Source of the DNA: Pseudoips prasinana
Lineage: Eukaryota > Arthropoda > Insecta > Lepidoptera > Nolidae
Assembly: GCA_951640165.1 (NCBI GenBank)
Contig: OX621257.1
Coordinates: forward strand, 8,753,201 to 8,817,200
Direction of reading: 5' to 3'
DNA length: 64,000 nucleotides
Both the position numbers and the translations under genes were made by a program. The notes under the pieces were generated by a model that did no database searches, was not told the DNA's origin, and saw only the letters and a list, made by a program, of their open reading frames with translations. Positions 11,195 through 22,050 of the stretch are shown piece by piece. Position 1 is the first letter of the stretch. Each line of letters opens with the position of its first letter.

Positions 11195-11540
11195 TTACGT
11201 GGCGGAAATGCCAAATCGCATGTCATGTAGGGCCGACCCACTAAAAGCACTACGGTAGCCAGCCTCACAGTGCTTGTAGCGGGGGCTCTGGGTTTTCGTG
11301 AACGATCTCGCCAGTACCCCCGCTGTACACTGCAGCCTCCGCGAGGCTCTCACCCGGGGGGAAGGCCCGCCCCCCAGCACGCACAAGCGTCCTGACCTAC
11401 AGCAGGTTACTTGAGTTTCTTTCCTCCAAACGCCAACGATCCCATGGGCGGCGCCCAGCCGGGGAGAACCCAGCCGGGCGCCACATAATCTCTCGCGCTG
11501 GGATTAGCTCCCAGAGCCGGATAATCTATTAACCTATCAC
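11195..11540. other. GC-rich block of unknown origin
   Basis: Clearly more GC-rich than its surroundings, with C/G runs near 11352-11372. Short open frames on the minus strand have no recognisable domain. It lies just inside the right inverted arm and may be part of a mobile element's untranslated region. Confidence 0.4.
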
Positions 11541-11663
11541 AATATAACAAAATGAGACAAGTGTCCTCAATAATAATTGCTGAGCTTGTCACCGAAAATT
11601 CTAGCAACTAATGTGGTAACTTGCTGACAAAGCTGATATTAGTAGCTTGGGGATCCTTAACTC

Positions 11664-12600
11664 GTACTACTTGTCTGATTGAGGATCAGGATTTCACCGT
11701 TACGAAAACAACCTAGCATCTCACACCAAAGAGACGGTCCAGACATTATCAATTAATTAAGATTGAATCCAATACATATATTCATATATTTATTTATTTT
11801 ATTTTATTTAAGGTCAACCAACAATTGTTTGCATGATACATTAATAAATTACATAAAATAAGGCAAATTATCAGGTGCAACAATTAATAATAGGTTAACA
11901 CCCCATGCACTAGTTACAGCTTAGAATTAATTAAGACTAGAACATTATATCTGATAACAAATATCAAAAATAGAAGAAATTAAATTAAATATATTATAAA
12001 TTGATTATATGGCATTTATCATTACAAAAATTTTAAGTATTTATTATGATTGATTAACATAAACAATATGAACACTAATTATGTGTATATATATATAAAT
12101 ACCACTGCGTCAGAGAGCACAAAATCTGTGGACCCTGCGCTTAATCTCATATTCATATTCATATCATTTATTTGCATTCTACAATGTGAACTTAGGTGGT
12201 AAACATTAGACTTATAGCTAGGAGCATTATGGACCTTGCCGGGCATAGCAAATTTATAATTTTAACAAATAAAGATTCTGATTCTGAGTCCAATTTAAAG
12301 CTACGCCCGTAATGGTAACGTCTTGTATTACAGTTTGCAGTGACAATTCAGTTGTGACAATTTACGCCTAAAGTATGTCAGTTCCCTTGGCATGAGAACT
12401 CAAGTGATAATTCCCGGAAAAGCTTAATTTATATTTCTCATGTTAATATTATTTTGGAAGCTGATTGCAAAATAATTCTTCATCTGAGGACAGAATAAAA
12501 TACTATCGAATACTGAAAAAGCCTGTGTCGGAATGAAATCGTTAAACCAATTTGAATTTAATTAAATTTATTTTAAATCATAATCAACATAAGTTGATAT
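11664..12600. other. AT-rich, no gene recognised
   Basis: Low-complexity AT-rich sequence without coding signal. A degraded repeat may be present around 12140-12290 but could not be assigned. Confidence 0.4.
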
Positions 12601-12625
12601 TTATTATGATTTTTTTTGTAATAAC

Positions 12626-12668
12626 AATTTAAAAAACTTGAGAGGACACCTCTCAAGTTTTTTAAATT
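12626..12668. repeat. Perfect 20-bp-arm palindrome
   Basis: AATTTAAAAAACTTGAGAGG is mirrored exactly around ACA. The right arm motif CCTCTCAAGTTTTTT also occurs at the end of the related repeat at 21174-21447, so the palindrome appears to mark the edge of that repeat family. Confidence 0.8.
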
Positions 12669-12808
12669 GGGACACCCGGATGGAACGAAGTTATTTCTTA
12701 TTATTTATTATGTACAAAAAACCTGTATACACCCAACAAAAATAATCGTCGCGACACCACACTGTTCAATGCGAAATAGAAATGAAAATATCTGGCTTGC
12801 TTTCTATA

Positions 12809-12839
<31 letters not shown>

Positions 12840-12916
12840 CAGACAGACAATAAGTGTCGTGACAACTTTTCGTAAGATTTTTTTCCGTATAGATATGGAA
12901 CTTCGTTCCAATAACA
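12649..12916. repeat. Dispersed repeat B with GA-rich core
   Basis: It contains TGGAACGAAGTT near one end and the inverted AACTTCGTTCCA at the other. In between are TTATTATGTACAAAAAACCTG, a short (GA)n run at 12810-12834 and the CGTGACAACTTTTCGT segment. The same blocks occur inverted at 21174-21447 and, as a fragment, at 13318-13415. It is non-coding and probably a MITE. Confidence 0.65.
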
Positions 12917-13049
12917 AGTATAAAATTAAGTCAATATTGTCTAGAAACTAGGAATCATGAATAAGTGGCTTTATGACATCAGGCTTTGATATTTTTCTGA
13001 TTATTTCATGTTATGATCATCGTATGGGCCGAATGCTGGAAAAAAGACT

Positions 13050-13270
13050 CTCCAAAAGATTTCCACTATGAGGTTGTATCCATCATTTGGAGGGATAAGC
13101 CATAATCGTCACGCTTAGCAGACGGGTTGACGGTCTCAGTATGATGATCATAATACACAGAGAAACGCTGCTGCCCGTTATCTGGGAGATATTCCCTCGG
13201 GTCAACTTCCACGCCCTCCACTTGTCTTTTTGCCGTCAATCACTGTGGATGTCAGACAGTGGATGACTAT
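13050..13270. repeat. Dispersed repeat C
   Basis: It shares GTTGTATCCATCATTTGGAG, the CACGC..GCAGACGGGTTG region and GCTGCCCGTT with 30830-31030 in the same orientation. The order of blocks is conserved, the sequence is degraded, and no reading frame survives. It is probably a LINE remnant. Confidence 0.6.
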
Positions 13271-13317
13271 AAGGAATGAATAAATATTTTGGGACAAAAT
13301 AACAATTCGTCTTTCTG

Positions 13318-13415
13318 TTTCGCATTGAACAGTGTGGTGTCGCGATGATTATTTTTGTACATAACAGTAAGTTAATAAGTGTATACAGGTTTTTTGTACA
13401 TAATAAATAATAACT
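13318..13415. repeat. Fragment of dispersed repeat B
   Basis: CGCATTGAACAGTGTGGTGT, CGCGATGATTATTTTTGTAC and TTTTTTGTACATAATAAATA match the 21.2-kb copy in the same orientation. It is the reverse of the 12.7-kb copy only 400 bp away. Confidence 0.65.
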
Positions 13416-13515
13416 TATTATAATTAGGTCTAAATGAAACTATTCTGACTCTGTGATTATAAGATTATCTGTTCTAAGTATGTTATTATCTGTTATTCAA
13501 ATAACACTCATCCAT

Positions 13516-13632
13516 TTCGTCCTAAACTAGGCAGAGCCTGTATTACGGCAATCAGACAACTGATAAACATACTTATACATCTGTTAATACATACATATTA
13601 TACCTAGATATATTACATTCAGACACCGAAGA
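13516..13632 (-). repeat. SINE-A fragment
   Basis: Reverse-oriented tail and middle (CCTAAACTAGGCAGAGCCTG, then CAGACAACTGATA, then an ATTACATTCAGAC remnant). Head lost, strongly diverged. Confidence 0.55.
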
Positions 13633-13911
13633 AATAATCTTACTCATCAAACAAAGATTGATTCTGGGGAATTATTCTTAAACTATAGAAATCAAATTTT
13701 AATCGAACCCTATACTTAAATAACCAAAATTTCTTTTCATTGAATAGTAAATAACGTACATTTCGTACACTATCCATAAAACTAATGATCATTTTAAAAT
13801 ATTTTGCGCCATTTTAAAATCTATGTTCATGAGGAACATAATTATATTATAATTTATTCCCAATACCTTAAGTTTATATAGCGAATCTCTACGCTTCAGT
13901 AACTATGATGT

Positions 13912-14050
13912 ACAGACGCCAACACATTCAGCTACCCCAATCTGTCAAAGTTATTTTATTGATTTTCAACTTTATCACAAAAGCATAAGGTTCACTTTCG
14001 ATTGGGGAAATTCGACAGATTGGTGTGCAGAGTTCATGTGCTGGCGTTTA
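13912..14050. mobile_element. Small inverted-repeat MITE D
   Basis: The ends are inverted versions of ACAGACGCCA(A/G)CACAT, followed inwards by a CTACCCCAATCTGTC-type sequence. The centre has a GATTTTCAACTTTAT and AAAAGCATAAGGTTCA core. A second copy with the same layout is at 27520-27658. No coding capacity. Confidence 0.75.
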
Positions 14051-14299
14051 TACAATAATTGGACGGTTAGTTTACGGTCTGTATGGGCAGTCCATTAGTG
14101 AATTTATATTATAGAGTCAATACAGAGACTAAGGCAATTAGTGTCTATTCATTCCAATATTTAGACATGTAATTAGATCACAATTAACTATAAGAAAAAG
14201 AAACTCAGTTTAGCAAAGTTGCAAATCACGTTTTGGCTAATAAATGAGCCATTTGTTTTGTTTCTATTTTAACACAAACCTCGGTTCGGTTTTAAAAGA

Positions 14300-14620
14300 G
14301 AAGCGAGCTTTCTTAAAGGCCGGGAACACTCTTGCAGCCGCTCTAGTTTTGCGAGTGTCTATGGGTGGCGGTGACCCTCTCATTTACCTAGCTATTCAAT
14401 TAAAATATGCGATTTTTATAGCAATAAAAACATTTTTCCCCAGTTTCGAGGTGATTCTGATCCATACATATACCTCTATATTAATACCACTGCTTCGGAG
14501 AGCTTCTTGCAACGATTTGGCTTTAGCTTTCTTAAAGGCTGGTAATACATTTGCAGACGTTCTGGTGTTGCGGGTGTCCATGCGCGGCTCTTACTCATTT
14601 TCCTAGTTTATGTGATTTTT
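14300..14620 (+). repeat. Two degraded copies of a TTTCTTAAAGGC repeat
   Basis: Blocks at about 14305-14430 and 14518-14630 both contain GCTTTCTTAAAGGC, then CACT/CATTTGCAG, then TTTTGCG/TGTTGCGGGTGTC(T/C)ATG. Both end in GATTTTTATAGCAA. This is a widely dispersed lepidopteran repeat type. The open frame at 14244-14606 only follows the repeat. Confidence 0.6.
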
Positions 14621-14639
14621 ATAGCAAGACAAATACCCA

Positions 14640-15148
14640 TTAGTCACAAGAGTCTTCTCTGTTCACCTTTATTTGGGCGGACGAGGAATTAGTAACGGGA
14701 CGGTGTACCCCTCGTCTGAGGTTTCTCTTTCGTGGCGTTAAAACGGCACGGTCCTGGGGATATGATATGTTCACTGCAGGTAGTGTCCCATTTGGGATTT
14801 TTCATAGTCCTTTGGCCGATTTTATGTTTGGGCCCGTGTTTTCCTGGGGAGTTATCCTACCGCAGAAAACTCCCTTCCAATACCCAGCAGCAGTTCCGAT
14901 TCCGTGTTAAATATAATTCCTTGAACAGTTCCTCGTCTTCTTAACTTGCTTTGTCCTCTATCCAAATTTATAGTGCACCTAAGAGTATAGGAATTTGTGT
15001 GAAAAAAGTGCACATACCTTTGCTCCAAACTCCTTGAAATATAATGCGTAGTCGGTTAATCTTCTTTGATATCGGCCGATTGAGTCGAAGTTCGAAAAAC
15101 TACATTTAAGTAGTAAAGGTTTTAACATAATTTTTTTTTAAATTTCAG
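14640..15148. other. Upstream intron sequence, origin unclear
   Basis: Mixed-composition DNA preceding the Osiris exon. The last part becomes a T-rich polypyrimidine stretch ending TTTCAG at 15148, the acceptor of the exon. The GC-richer part at 14660-14940 is not recognised. Confidence 0.5.
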
Positions 15149-15261
15149 TTACTGGCAGAGGCAAAGGCGGGGGTGGCGGGGGCATAGCGCTCCTGGGTCT
15201 GATGATGGCGAAAGCGTTGGGAGCAGCTGGTATCGGAGGTCTAGGTCTCCTTACTATGAAG
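15149..15261 (+). CDS. Osiris (DUF1676) protein, penultimate coding exon
   Basis: A 113-bp exon between a polypyrimidine tract plus TTTCAG acceptor and an AAG|GTAACG donor. It enters with two bases completing a split codon and then encodes 37 residues: TGRGKGGGGGG followed by a hydrophobic run rich in Leu, Ala, Gly and Met, ending LLTMK. Osiris proteins are insect-specific secretory-pathway or membrane proteins linked to cuticle and apical matrix formation. A GRGK..G motif leading into a long hydrophobic segment is typical of their DUF1676 core. The reading phase joins without shift to the exon at 28727. Signal peptide and Cys-pair exons upstream were not found in this window, so the paralogue cannot be named. 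Confidence 0.88.
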
Positions 15262-15944
15262 GTAACGGAAAATTAGTAAACAAAGAAAATTAATTTTCTT
15301 ATTTATTCTCGTAGATGTTAATCAGCCAATAATGAGTCACTTATTGGCAGTAGTGACTGGCCAGAATGAAGATATTGTCACTACTTAGGCTCTGTTTGCT
15401 TCGGAGCCCTATAGTTGATAGTATTTACATCCTTTGGGTTATTTTACCTTTTGAAATATCCCAAACTAAATTTCTTGTTTATCAGAAAATCGCGTCGAAT
15501 ATATCGCCGGATGGACCCTGAAATGCTTAACGCGCCCTTTGGTAGATCCGTCAGCCACATTGGTATAATTCAGCAACTTCAGCAACTAACAGAACTTTAT
15601 AATAATATAGCAGATTATTTAGATCCACTAATTATTTACCAAGCAATATAAGGTTGTCTTGTCTAGTTATTCTAGTATTTTTTTCTTGCTGTTTGCCAGT
15701 TGATAAAGGCATCATACAAACTCCAGTATTCCATAAAAAATGAGTTTTGGGCAAAAACTTATTATAAGGCAAAAATAGGAATCTACAATTTTTTTCTACC
15801 GCCAATTTTTAATTCTCTTCAACCGCCGACGCTAAAACGAAGCCCAAAACTCTCGAACGGATGAAATGATGAATGATTTGTTTTTTTTTGATAGGTGAAT
15901 TTTTTGTGAGTTCTCTTTACCATTTATAAGATGATAATCGGTCC

Positions 15945-16060
15945 AAGATGGCCGCCACTACAAATTGGCGAATCGCGTTTTTTTTTCACAACTCACTAAA
16001 TATGGATATCATATCAAAGGGCTTGATTAGTAGACATTTAAATATACATACCATACACTG
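15945..16060 (+). repeat. Single diverged unit of the 118-bp minisatellite family
   Basis: CCAAGATGGCCGCCACTACA, an AATTGGCGAAT block and ATATGGATATCATATCAAAG with GGGCTTGATTAGTAGA match the units arrayed at 44880-45640. This suggests the array grew from a dispersed element. Confidence 0.65.
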
Positions 16061-17120
16061 TAACAAATATCGACGATTTTTATTTTTAATTTAAGTTTTG
16101 TTTCTAAATAGGGCCTAAAAACGGACAAGAATTGTGAAGTAGTCTATTTATGACAACATAGGTCATCTAATTGTAGATGACTAAAGGAGACGGGGATTTC
16201 TGGGCCTAACTGTAATAAGTTGAGATATGGTTTAAAAAAGCGTTATATTTTTCTATTTAGAACTGTAAAAAATTGACCCAATTTACAATCTAGAAAACGA
16301 GAAATCTAAAAATAAGTTTAAGTCACGAATTAAATTGGTTGTTGATTACTATAATCGATTAACGTTAATGAGTTCAAACAATGTAATATAAAAACTCTTG
16401 CACCAGACACCATATAACCGATTTAATCATAATAATTATTAAATACATTAACATAATGTCAACAGTAAAAACTAAAATATCAACAAAATAAATAGAAATC
16501 ATAATATCGGTTATCGTCCAAATCGATTTATTAGTTATTGGCAACTTTATTTTTAATCTATGCTGACAGTGACTGGTGACAGATTTTGAATCCTAATCTA
16601 TGTATGATCTGTCACTCGTTTCTCGTATCGTTTAGTGCGTGTGTGATTTGAGTATTTTTTATTGTTTTGTTTATATATGCTTCGACAACTGCATTCTCTC
16701 TACGGACTTCTGATATTGCTTATCGTGTACGACTTTTGCTAACATACTGGACACGGATTACTATTAAATAGCAATCGACCTTAAAAATCAGCTGTTTAGT
16801 GTAGGTTGGTACATAACCTCTCTATTAAGTACTAAATCTTTTATAACTCTGCTCACAGATTGAAAAAATCCATGCAATTTTCAGTGATTGGCTGATAATT
16901 TATAGACCCATTAATTGACACCGCTTTTATCTTTTTACATCCGAGCCCAATATCGTATGAACACGTATCCGTCTCCTTTGTGATCGATCATTTCTATAGT
17001 ACAAAACTTTTTTTAATTCTTTCAAATCTTGTTATTTAATATTTCTAATTAATATAACAATAAATTTTGTAATTCTATCTTAATAGATAGGTACTCCCTA
17101 TTCCACATAATAAAACATTA
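16061..17120. other. Intron segment, nothing recognised
   Basis: AT-rich sequence without repeats that I could match elsewhere in the window and without a coding signature. Confidence 0.4.
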
Positions 17121-17123
17121 ACA

Positions 17124-17330
17124 TTGGAGAGTTATGGTGCAGTAATTAAAGTGGTTGCCTCGCTTTTAGTTCGGCGTGTTTTGAGTTCGAATCCCGCACT
17201 GTACAACCATTTGTGTGATTCAGTCATTTTTGTTCCGAGCCTTGGTATTCTAGCAATTTATAGGGATTTAAACAGTGCAATGACTGTTGTCAGTGCTAGT
17301 GCTGGCAATGAAACAGTCATTTAAAAATAA
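17124..17330 (+). repeat. tRNA-like SINE fragment (fourth head type)
   Basis: The segment GAGTTCGAATCCCGCACTG resembles a B-box and acceptor region, and TGGTGCAGTAATTAAAGTGG resembles a degenerate A-box. It is followed by TTTTTGTTCCGAGCCTTGG. It differs from SINE-A, B and C and occurs once here. Confidence 0.5.
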
Positions 17331-17339
17331 AAAGATAAT

Positions 17340-17610
17340 ATATTCATATAATATCTTGGGACATTATTTACACACGGCCATCTGATTCCAAACTAAACAG
17401 AGCTTGTGCTATGGAAACCAGATAACTGATATATTGCAAATACTAGTTTTATTTTGTAAATACATACTAATATACTTTAATGAATCAATTACATCCAGAC
17501 TCAGGATAAACAGCCATATTCAAATATCCGTCCTGAATGAGAATCGAACCCACGACATGCGGCGTAAAAGGCAAGCATTTACAGTTTACCAATGAATTCG
17601 TCCGAACCTA
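17340..17610 (-). mobile_element. SINE-A copy
   Basis: The complete order is reversed: tail (TCTTGGGACATTATTTACAC, CCAAACTAAACAGAGCTTG), middle, then the tRNA-like head (GAATCGAACCCACGACATGC). The head side is partly diverged. Confidence 0.8.
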
Positions 17611-18327
17611 CGTTACATTAATTTTTCAATGAGCGGTCTTATCGCATAACAGTGAATTCATTCAAACAATGGTTACAAGATAGTTTTTCCAAACACCATT
17701 TTGTAATTTTCATTTTTTAATAATTACTTATTTTTACTACTATTTTTTTCATATTTTCTAATTGCTATGTAGTTATTTACAAATTTATATTGACTTTACT
17801 AAATAATTATTTACCAACTACAGATTTTAATAAAAATATCGTTACCGCCTACACTAGGCTTAGCCTGACCTTTAGGAGATTTATAATGTAGAATTAATGT
17901 TCATTCGACCTACATAAAATATATACGGACAGATAGATAAAGGATTATTATTTACCGTCCAAATAACATTTTTAGAATAGTTAATAGATGACGAATACAT
18001 TTGAAAATAAATACAATGAGGTAGAAGAAATATATAGATGGAAAACGACACACAGATAAAAATAATTTGGAGAGAATGGGTGGAAATGAACTCTATTATG
18101 TCTTAATATAAAAACTGGTTATAAGTAAATCCTAAATGTATACCGAATATGTATTTAAAGATCCATAAATAACGCGCTACACTAGTCGTCGTAGTCGTTA
18201 TAAAGATTTTTGTGAATTTTGGAATTGAAATTAATTATATTCAACTTTAACACAAAGACACACACATATATGTATATTGATTAACTGCGTATAACAATAC
18301 TTGACGTAACTAGTATAAAGTTAAAAT
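17611..18327. other. AT-rich intron sequence
   Basis: No gene seen. A short LINE-like fragment may lie near 18000-18130 but it is too weak to call. Confidence 0.4.
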
Positions 18328-18570
18328 AATAATAATAATATCTAGAGACAATGTCACACAGATCATCCTAGCCCCAAACTAAGCAAAGCTTGTACTATGG
18401 GTACCAGGGAATAAATACTTATATACATCGATAACATCCATGACTCAGAAACAAATATTCGTGCTCATCACACAAATATTTGCACTTACTGGGATTAGAA
18501 CCCAGGACCACCAGCTTCGTAGGCAGGTGCACTACCAACCAGGCTACGGTGACCGACCGACCGAATAAAC
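18328..18570 (-). mobile_element. SINE-B copy
   Basis: Reversed tail (GACAATGTCACACAGATCAT, CCCCAAACTAAGCAAAGCTT), middle (CATCCATGACTCAGAAACAA) and tRNA-like head (CCCAGGACCACCAGCTTCGT, GGCTACGGTGACCG). The segment corresponding to the TATATCGTCGCC joint is shortened. Confidence 0.8.
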
Positions 18571-18629
18571 TGTGATAAATTATATTTTTTATATCTAATA
18601 TATCAGTCATATCCATATGACTGATATTA

Positions 18630-18790
18630 GGGCTTAGCGTGGGCTGGCTACTTTGGGGGCACAAGGGCCGATCTTGAAAAAGAAGTGGGAAGCCGCTGGA
18701 TGCAGGCAACGCAACATCAGCCATTGTGGTGGGACGTGGGAGAGGCCATTGTCCAGCTGTCCACATCTTTCTGCTGATATGATGATGATA
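18630..18790 (+). pseudogene. RTE-like LINE 3' end fragment
   Basis: The sense translation keeps the end of the RTE-type endonuclease-reverse transcriptase: SRWMQATQ, WWDVGEAIVQLSTSFC-like, then the YDDD-coding TGATATGATGATGAT tail. It is 5'-truncated with no functional domain. The best-preserved relatives here are at 25422-25735 and 31790-32445. Confidence 0.65.
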
Positions 18791-18854
18791 GTTCTGATTC
18801 CAAACACTTGCGTTTTAATGAATGGTTTGAGGCGCTCACAGTCAAATGCTCTCA

Positions 18855-19078
18855 CCGTAAGTGATTAGCAAGGTTAAGCAACTAGACTTGCGGTAAGTCC
18901 ATAGATGGGCCACCAAAGTCGTTTGATATCGTAACATCTCCGTGCTTCGGAGGACACGTTAAGCAATCGCTCCCTTTTGAAGCCGTTAGGCAACAGTCGT
19001 TAAGTCATGTCAGAGGCCTAAAGGGCGGCTTGAACAACTCTGACACTAGGGTAATCAATGCCCTGGATATGATAAGTA
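18855..19078 (+). repeat. Dispersed repeat E
   Basis: AGCAAGGTTAAGCAACTAGA, CTCCGTGCTTCGGAGGACAC, CATGTCAGAGGCCTAAAGGG and GGCTTGAACAACTCTGACAC occur in the same order as at 22740-22950. Non-coding. Confidence 0.7.
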
Positions 19079-19079
19079 A

Positions 19080-19396
19080 TCTATACATATATAAAATCGT
19101 AGGAAAGTCAAAACTGTACATTGAATATTTAAAAAAAAGGATACTTGGGGCGTGAACTACAATCGATATCGAAGCCAAAAATATAGTTTTTAGAATTTTT
19201 GTCTGTGTGTCTGTTTGTCTGTATGTATGTCCGGGCTAAACTCAAGCACTGCATGGATTTACTTCAAATTTTGCATGAATATTACTACGAGGTCGGGTCA
19301 ACATATGGGCTACATATTATCACGCTATCACCTACGGGGGAGGAGCTGTGATAATTTATAAAACTTAACGCGGGTAAACACGCGGGGCGCAGCTAG
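19080..19396 (+). mobile_element. Short Helitron (H2 family)
   Basis: Begins TCTATACATATATAAAATCG and ends GGGGCGCAGCTAG, flanked by A and T with no target duplication. The CGCGGGT..ACACGCGGGG pair near the 3' end forms the terminal hairpin. The body (GTCTGTATGTATGTCCGGGC, CATGGATTTACTTCAAATTT, TATTATCACGCTATCACCTA) is shared by all H2 copies. Non-coding. Confidence 0.85.
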
Positions 19397-20114
19397 TAAT
19401 GAATAAATGTGTTCATCCAGAAATCTAGTCTCAAAAACGTCCTGCTTTCCATAATATTACTGCTGAGTTGTGTAGTGTAGTTTAAATAATCTCAATTCAA
19501 CTATAGCATTAACAAGTCCATCAGTAAGTAAATACAATAATGTGCGGTGATTTTAATTGGGAAAAGTGTGTAATTATATCGGATAATCAGGCCGATGCGA
19601 CGTTCCGTGACGGTGAAAACAGTACGCTTGCACCAGATCGCCTCTTAGCTCTTAAGTGTCCAACCAACCATTGCGGTTTACTTCTACATTCATTCTTATA
19701 TATGTCTGAATACGATTCAATATTGAATTACTTTAAATAGTCGGTTAGACACAATAGTTTGCCGAGTGTATACAAACGTGAAAATATTGTCGGCTTGCAC
19801 CAGGTCTGTACATGTTTAAATCTCTGCTCTAGCTGTCATATTAAATTAGTAGGCGTTTTGACAGATACATTTTGTTTATCATCAAGCATAAATCAATATA
19901 ATTGTAGGTATACATTTATTGATATAATTAAAAGTATTGTTATTTAAGCAAGATCGCAGCGCGGCGCGGGCGCTTTGGCGCGGGATCTGACGAAATTGGT
20001 AAAATGTTTGAGAGTTTCCTTGCTTTGGAGGTCACAAGAATAGTATTTCTATTGTTTGTATATTTATTATGGCATAATACCATAGCCCAATATATAGTAG
20101 AATAGTAGAATCGA
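19397..20114. other. Intron segment without recognised features
   Basis: Contains a short GC-rich patch at 19950-19990 made of GCGC/GCGGG runs. Small open frames have no recognisable content. Confidence 0.4.
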
Positions 20115-20340
20115 CTGCGGCTTGGACAGAAAGGGTCTTCAGTGGCGACCACGAACCGGAACCGTGGACCGACGATCTTGCATTGGTCGCGGTCAGCCAC
20201 TGGATGCGGGTATCACAAGACTGGCCATTGGGGAGATCCTTGGGGGAGACCTTTGTCTAGCAATGGACGTCAATTGCTTCGCTGTCGATACTTTTTATCA
20301 TATCAGCCGAAAGGCGTCTTTCGGCAGATGTGATAAAAAA
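20115..20340 (+). pseudogene. RTE-like LINE 3' end fragment with terminal hairpin
   Basis: Sense-strand remnants QWRPRTG..., RWMR-like and GRSLGETFV.QWTS-like correspond to the C-terminus of RTE-type LINEs. The end (20295-20335) folds: TTTTTATCATATCAGCCGAA is partly mirrored by TTCGGCAGATGTGATAAAAA. Confidence 0.6.
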
Positions 20341-20935
20341 TAAGTATCGACTATAATTTACATATTTGTATAAAAACGTTCATTAGTTCAGTGACAGTTT
20401 CTTTATAAATTGATATTGTGGTTTAAATTAATTTATCATTTATATTTTTCATAAACCCTATTTAACCATACAAACCACAGAATAAAAACCGTCAAGGCAT
20501 TATGTAAACACTGAGTTCCGTTTCGGCCAATCACGTTTATTTTACCAGTCAAGTTTATATTTCATACCTCTCAGGATTGTTATTTTACTTCGTGCATTTT
20601 ATTTGCAAATGAAAATGGGGTTTAACCCGCTAATGCATTAATGATCGCTTGTTTTGCTACTTGTTTATATAACCTTGTAAAATTAATTCTCTTCCTCATA
20701 ATTCCGTCATAATTTCAGTATATAGTCTCAATTTTAATTTTAACGCAAAGATTTGGCAGCGACGCAAAATTGTGCCACCCCAAAATTCTCATTTCCAATT
20801 ACGACGTACCTATTTGAGAAATAAATTAAGCTGGGGCAGATTCTGTTTTACTTACATAATTCTGTTGTATTTTACATAAGTCATTTTAGTATATTAAATA
20901 AATAGTATTTTAGAGAAAATTTAAGACTACATCAT
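20341..20935. other. AT-rich intron sequence
   Basis: No coding or repeat signature recognised. Confidence 0.4.
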
Positions 20936-21019
20936 TATGACGGGCCTATTGGCGTGGTTGGTAAATGCTAGCCTTTCACGCCGTAGGTCGTGGGTCGAAT
21001 CCTACCCAGGAATGATATT

Positions 21020-21079
<60 letters not shown>

Positions 21080-21081
<2 letters not shown>

Positions 21082-21754
21082 CAACATGTAACTTTATTAA
21101 CGCACATCCTAAAAATAGTTCGGAATCGTTTACTGAAACGATTTATATCATTTTTAATATAGGTAATTGTTGGAACGAAGTTCCTTATGGCGCGTTGTGA
21201 AAGGGGGCTAGACGGAAAAAAATCTCACGAAAAGTTGTCACGACACTTTTGCAGCTGTGCGGGGTGCGCATGTTTCTCTGTCTGTCTCTCGCTCTCTCTC
21301 TCTCTTATAGAAAGTAAGCCAGATATTTTCATTTCTATTTCGCATTGAACAGTGTGGTGTCGCGACGATTATTTTTGTTGAGTGTATAGGTACAGGTTTT
21401 TTGTACATAATAAATAATAAAAAACGCTTGTCACCTCTCAAGTTTTTTATTCCAAAATAATTAAAACTACGGAAATTATTGATATATTAACCCTGTACAG
21501 TCAAAACATATTGAAATGGACCGTATGTCAAAGTAATAAGACTTAAAATCACAGTTATACAGTATTCATACAAATTCCATCATTCAATACAAAATAAAGA
21601 ATAATAAACTTTATTCCAAGAAACTAATTTAGTGAATGCATGCATGCAATGCATATACATGATAAATAAAAAAATCAGTGTATGTATTATGATTACAACA
21701 TAATATTCTAATTGAGGTGTTTGAGGGTGTGCGTTAATTACGTTACAAGTTGTA
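21080..21754. mobile_element. M1 MITE, itself interrupted by repeat B
   Basis: Both M1 termini are present with TA outside (21078-21079 and 21755-21756). The body matches 637-1033 but is interrupted from about 21172 to 21450 by dispersed repeat B. The nesting order is SINE-A, then M1, then repeat B. Confidence 0.8.
21174..21447. repeat. Dispersed repeat B, inverted relative to 12.7 kb
   Basis: Runs from TGGAACGAAGTTCC through AAAAGTTGTCACGACACTTT, a (TC)n stretch at about 21276-21304, GCATTGAACAGTGTGGTGTC and TTTTTTGTACATAATAAATA to CACCTCTCAAGTTTTTTA. The frame read on the minus strand is not a gene. Confidence 0.7.
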
Positions 21755-22050
21755 TAAGCATGTATTCACAAAATTAAAAATAGTATATGGAATACATCAA
21801 TTATCTGGTTTCCATAGTACAAGTGCTTAGTTTGGGATCAGATGGCAATGTGTCAGAATATTATTATTATTAAATTACCAATGTAGTTTCTATATTAAAC
21901 AGTGTTAGTAAGCAAAAATATAGTCGTTCGACCAATATACATAGGTACATATGTTCTGTATATACGCTTCCTAAAATGACAGACACGAAGTTTCAAATTA
22001 AGATTTCATAGATTTTAGGGGGTGTTCAGGTGACGAATATACAAAATTAA

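Larger units (their letters stand above)
8900..11663. mobile_element. 2.8-kb segment with ~100-bp terminal inverted repeats
   Basis: The left arm (8900-9020) and right arm (11573-11663) are inverted copies. Both start GAGTTAAGGA(C/T)CCCCAA and share TCAGCTTTGTCAGC, TTACCACATTAGTTGCT and GACAAGCTCAGCAATTAT. The left arm also holds an extra partial internal duplication of about 35 bp. No clear target duplication could be assigned. The interior contains a LINE reverse-transcriptase remnant and a GC-rich block, so this could be a DNA transposon that received a LINE, or an inverted repeat of other origin. Confidence 0.7.
20938..21880 (+). mobile_element. SINE-A split by a MITE
   Basis: The head (GGCGTGGTTGGTAAATGCTA, GGTCGTGGGTCGAATCCTAC) and an expanded (AT)n at 21027-21075 precede the M1 MITE at 21080-21754. 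The SINE resumes with AGCATGTATTCACAAAATTA and the tail CATAGTACAAGTGCTTAGTT at 21757-21880. The B-box has lost one base (GGGTCGAATCC). Confidence 0.8.

Noticed and set aside
1..15148. Upstream Osiris exons with signal peptide and Cys pair
   Set aside because: No splice-bounded frame with the expected features was found on the + strand; they probably lie outside the window.
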